Position numbers and translations under genes: made by a program. This document shows, piece by piece, positions 5,934 to 7,247 of a stretch of DNA of 7,247 nucleotides. Positions within the stretch are counted from its first letter, which is position 1; the number at the start of each line of letters is the position of its first letter. Source of the stretch: Cellvibrio sp. (GTDB taxonomy: Bacteria > Pseudomonadota > Gammaproteobacteria > Pseudomonadales > Cellvibrionaceae); NCBI GenBank assembly GCA_003524365.1, contig DQHS01000331.1:36454-43700 (forward strand), read 5' to 3'. The notes under the pieces are model-generated. The model did no database searches, was not told the origin of the DNA, and worked only from the letters and a program-made list of their open reading frames with translations.

Positions 5934-7247
5934 ATGAATCAAGAGATAAATTCAACAGTTATAGCCAGCATTAACGCCTTGGTCATTGATGATGATGCGT
6001 TCATGCTTAAAATCATGCAAAGAATATTGAATGTTAACGGTATTGCAAACGTAACTTGTTGTGAGAGCGGGCAAAGTGGACTGGACGCACTCAAACAAGC
6101 TCAGGAGAAGGTGGATCTGATTTTGCTTGACCTGAATATGCCGGAGATGGATGGCATACAGTTTGTTCGGCAGCTGGATTCCGAGCACTTTAAGGGCAGC
6201 ATCATCCTTATAAGCGGTGAAGACGAGCGTATGTTAATTAGCGCTGAGAAATTAGTAGCGGCGCGGCACATTGGTATTCTTGGTCACCTCCAAAAACCTG
6301 TCACCCAAGAGGCATTATTGCCGCTGTTGAAGCAATTGGGTTCGCAAACTATTTTTGTTCCGTTGTCCTTAAAAACCTATTCGGCGGAATCTCTGGCCAC
6401 CGCTATTGGGGGGGGGCAGCTGTTTAATACTTATCAGCCTATAGTTTCGCTCAAGACAGGCAAACTAAGTTGCGTTGAAGTGCTGGTGCGCTGGAATCAC
6501 CCAACCGATGGTTTGGTCGGCCCGGATCAATTTATTCCGGTTGCAGAGGATAATAATCTCATCGATCAACTTGCCAGCGTGGTCTTAACTGAGGCGTTGG
6601 AACAGCATAAGAAATGGCAGGAAATGTCGCTGCATATTCCCATGGCTATCAACGTTTCCATGGAGAACTTAGCATCGCTTGAGTTTGCTGATAATTTCTC
6701 AAAAATTATGGTGGATGCCGGCCTTCTTACTAAAGATATTACCTTGGAGATAACTGAAAGTCGTGCGATGAAAGATCCTATGATCACGCTGGACACCCTC
6801 GCACGCTTGCGCCTCAAGCGTTTTGTTTTATCTATTGATGACTTTGGTACAGGGCATTCGTCGTTAGCACAGCTACGCGATATTCCTTTTGATGAATTCA
6901 AGATTGATAGAAGTTTTGTCACTGGCGCCTGGGCTGATAAACGTATTGGGGTGATGTTCGAAACCAGTTTAAACCTAGCCAAACGGTTATCAATGAAGGT
7001 GGTGGCTGAAGGCATTGAGTCAGAAAAAGATTGGGAGTTTGTTCGCTCTGCCCAATGTGATTATGCGCAAGGCTATTTTATTGCGAAGCCAATGGCGGGT
7101 GATGCGCTCCCTAAGTGGCTCTCTGCTTGGGGGGAGCGTGTACGGCGTGAGTTACTGCCGGAAACCAATACCGCAACCCTAACCATAAAGGCTAGTAAGC
7201 AGGGAACTGTGTTGATTATCGAGGATCATGAATTTCAGCGGCGTATT
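5934..7247 (+). CDS. RocR-like receiver-EAL c-di-GMP phosphodiesterase with a second receiver beginning (3' partial)
   Basis: The frame is open for 438 codons and runs off the right edge. Receiver 1 (about 13-135) has the D19-D21 acidic cluster, phospho-acceptor D66 in LLDLNMPEMDG, S94 and K121. The EAL domain (about 153-395) has the signature as EVLVRW (E182). N240, E272, E275, D302/D303, K323, E359 and Q379 match metal- and substrate-binding positions of active EAL enzymes. From memory, these sit a constant seven residues from the RocR numbering, and RocR also has EVL. An active enzyme should cut c-di-GMP to pGpG. After a linker, TVLIIEDHEFQRR (about 426-438) looks like the first strand and acidic pair (E430/D431) of a second receiver. 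The ATG at 5934 lies one base after the kinase stop and has no good Shine-Dalgarno, implying translational coupling. In-frame ATGs at 5904 and 5913 are alternative starts. A G9 tract lies at codons 159-161. Confidence 0.9.
   Translation, partial: MNQEINSTVIASINALVIDDDAFMLKIMQRILNVNGIANVTCCESGQSGLDALKQAQEKVDLILLDLNMPEMDGIQFVRQLDSEHFKGSIILISGEDERMLISAEKLVAARHIGILGHLQKPVTQEALLPLLKQLGSQTIFVPLSLKTYSAESLATAIGGGQLFNTYQPIVSLKTGKLSCVEVLVRWNHPTDGLVGPDQFIPVAEDNNLIDQLASVVLTEALEQHKKWQEMSLHIPMAINVSMENLASLEFADNFSKIMVDAGLLTKDITLEITESRAMKDPMITLDTLARLRLKRFVLSIDDFGTGHSSLAQLRDIPFDEFKIDRSFVTGAWADKRIGVMFETSLNLAKRLSMKVVAEGIESEKDWEFVRSAQCDYAQGYFIAKPMAGDALPKWLSAWGERVRRELLPETNTATLTIKASKQGTVLIIEDHEFQRRI
6408..6416 (+). 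repeat. Nine-G homopolymer at the receiver/EAL junction
   Basis: Nine consecutive G bases encode Gly159-161 at the start of the EAL domain (AIGGGQLFNTYQP). With nine the frame is open. With ten, reading would stop at the TAA now at 6425-6427; with eight, at the TAG at 6442-6444. Tracts of this length are prone to slipped-strand mispairing, and also to sequencing error. Confidence 0.9.

Noticed and set aside
6477..6485. EVL in place of EAL taken as loss of phosphodiesterase activity
   Set aside because: The essential glutamate is present, the middle residue varies in active enzymes including RocR as I recall it, and all other active-site residues are retained.
6566..7015. 149-codon open frame on the minus strand
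   Set aside because: It lies entirely opposite the EAL domain, whose catalytic residues are all in the plus-strand frame; its translation shows no motif.

Overview
The window reads as an ordinary chromosomal segment of a gammaproteobacterium. Moderate GC by eye, many PAS/GAF/receiver modules, a hybrid kinase ending in a phosphotransfer (Hpt) domain, an HDOD protein and a RocR-like EAL response regulator together suggest a Cellvibrio/Teredinibacter-type or Pseudomonas-related bacterium. The genus is inference from gene style only. I see no RNA genes, insertion sequences, CRISPR arrays or phage genes. Coding density is high and codon use looks uniform.

Layout. Positions 2-133 (+) hold the last 43 codons of an unidentified gene. 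Its stop overlaps by 8 bases the ATG of a class I SAM-dependent methyltransferase (126-1151, +). A 50-base gap with no convincing terminator separates this from a convergent HDOD-domain protein (1202-2041, -). A 207-base divergent intergenic region (2042-2248) follows. It holds a plausible sigma70 promoter for the HDOD gene, a perfect 7-bp inverted repeat, an extended -10-like element and a strong Shine-Dalgarno sequence for the next gene.

The main feature is a two-gene signalling operon on the plus strand. The first gene (2249-5932) encodes a soluble hybrid histidine kinase of about 1227 residues: GAF-PAS-PAS-PAS-HisKA-HATPase-degenerate receiver-receiver-Hpt. One base after its stop codon begins a second gene (5934 to the window end, no stop reached). 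It encodes a receiver-EAL protein that resembles Pseudomonas RocR, keeps the residues expected of an active c-di-GMP phosphodiesterase, and continues into what looks like a second receiver domain. The likely flow is H574 -> D1014 -> H1161 of the kinase -> D66 (and perhaps a second Asp beyond the window) of the EAL protein, which would set c-di-GMP breakdown.

The most unusual observation is a run of nine G residues (6408-6416) exactly at the receiver/EAL junction. Loss or gain of one G would stop translation within about ten codons and separate the receiver from the EAL domain, so the tract is a candidate phase-variation switch on a c-di-GMP phosphodiesterase. The second gene runs off the window edge, so its full domain layout cannot be confirmed here.
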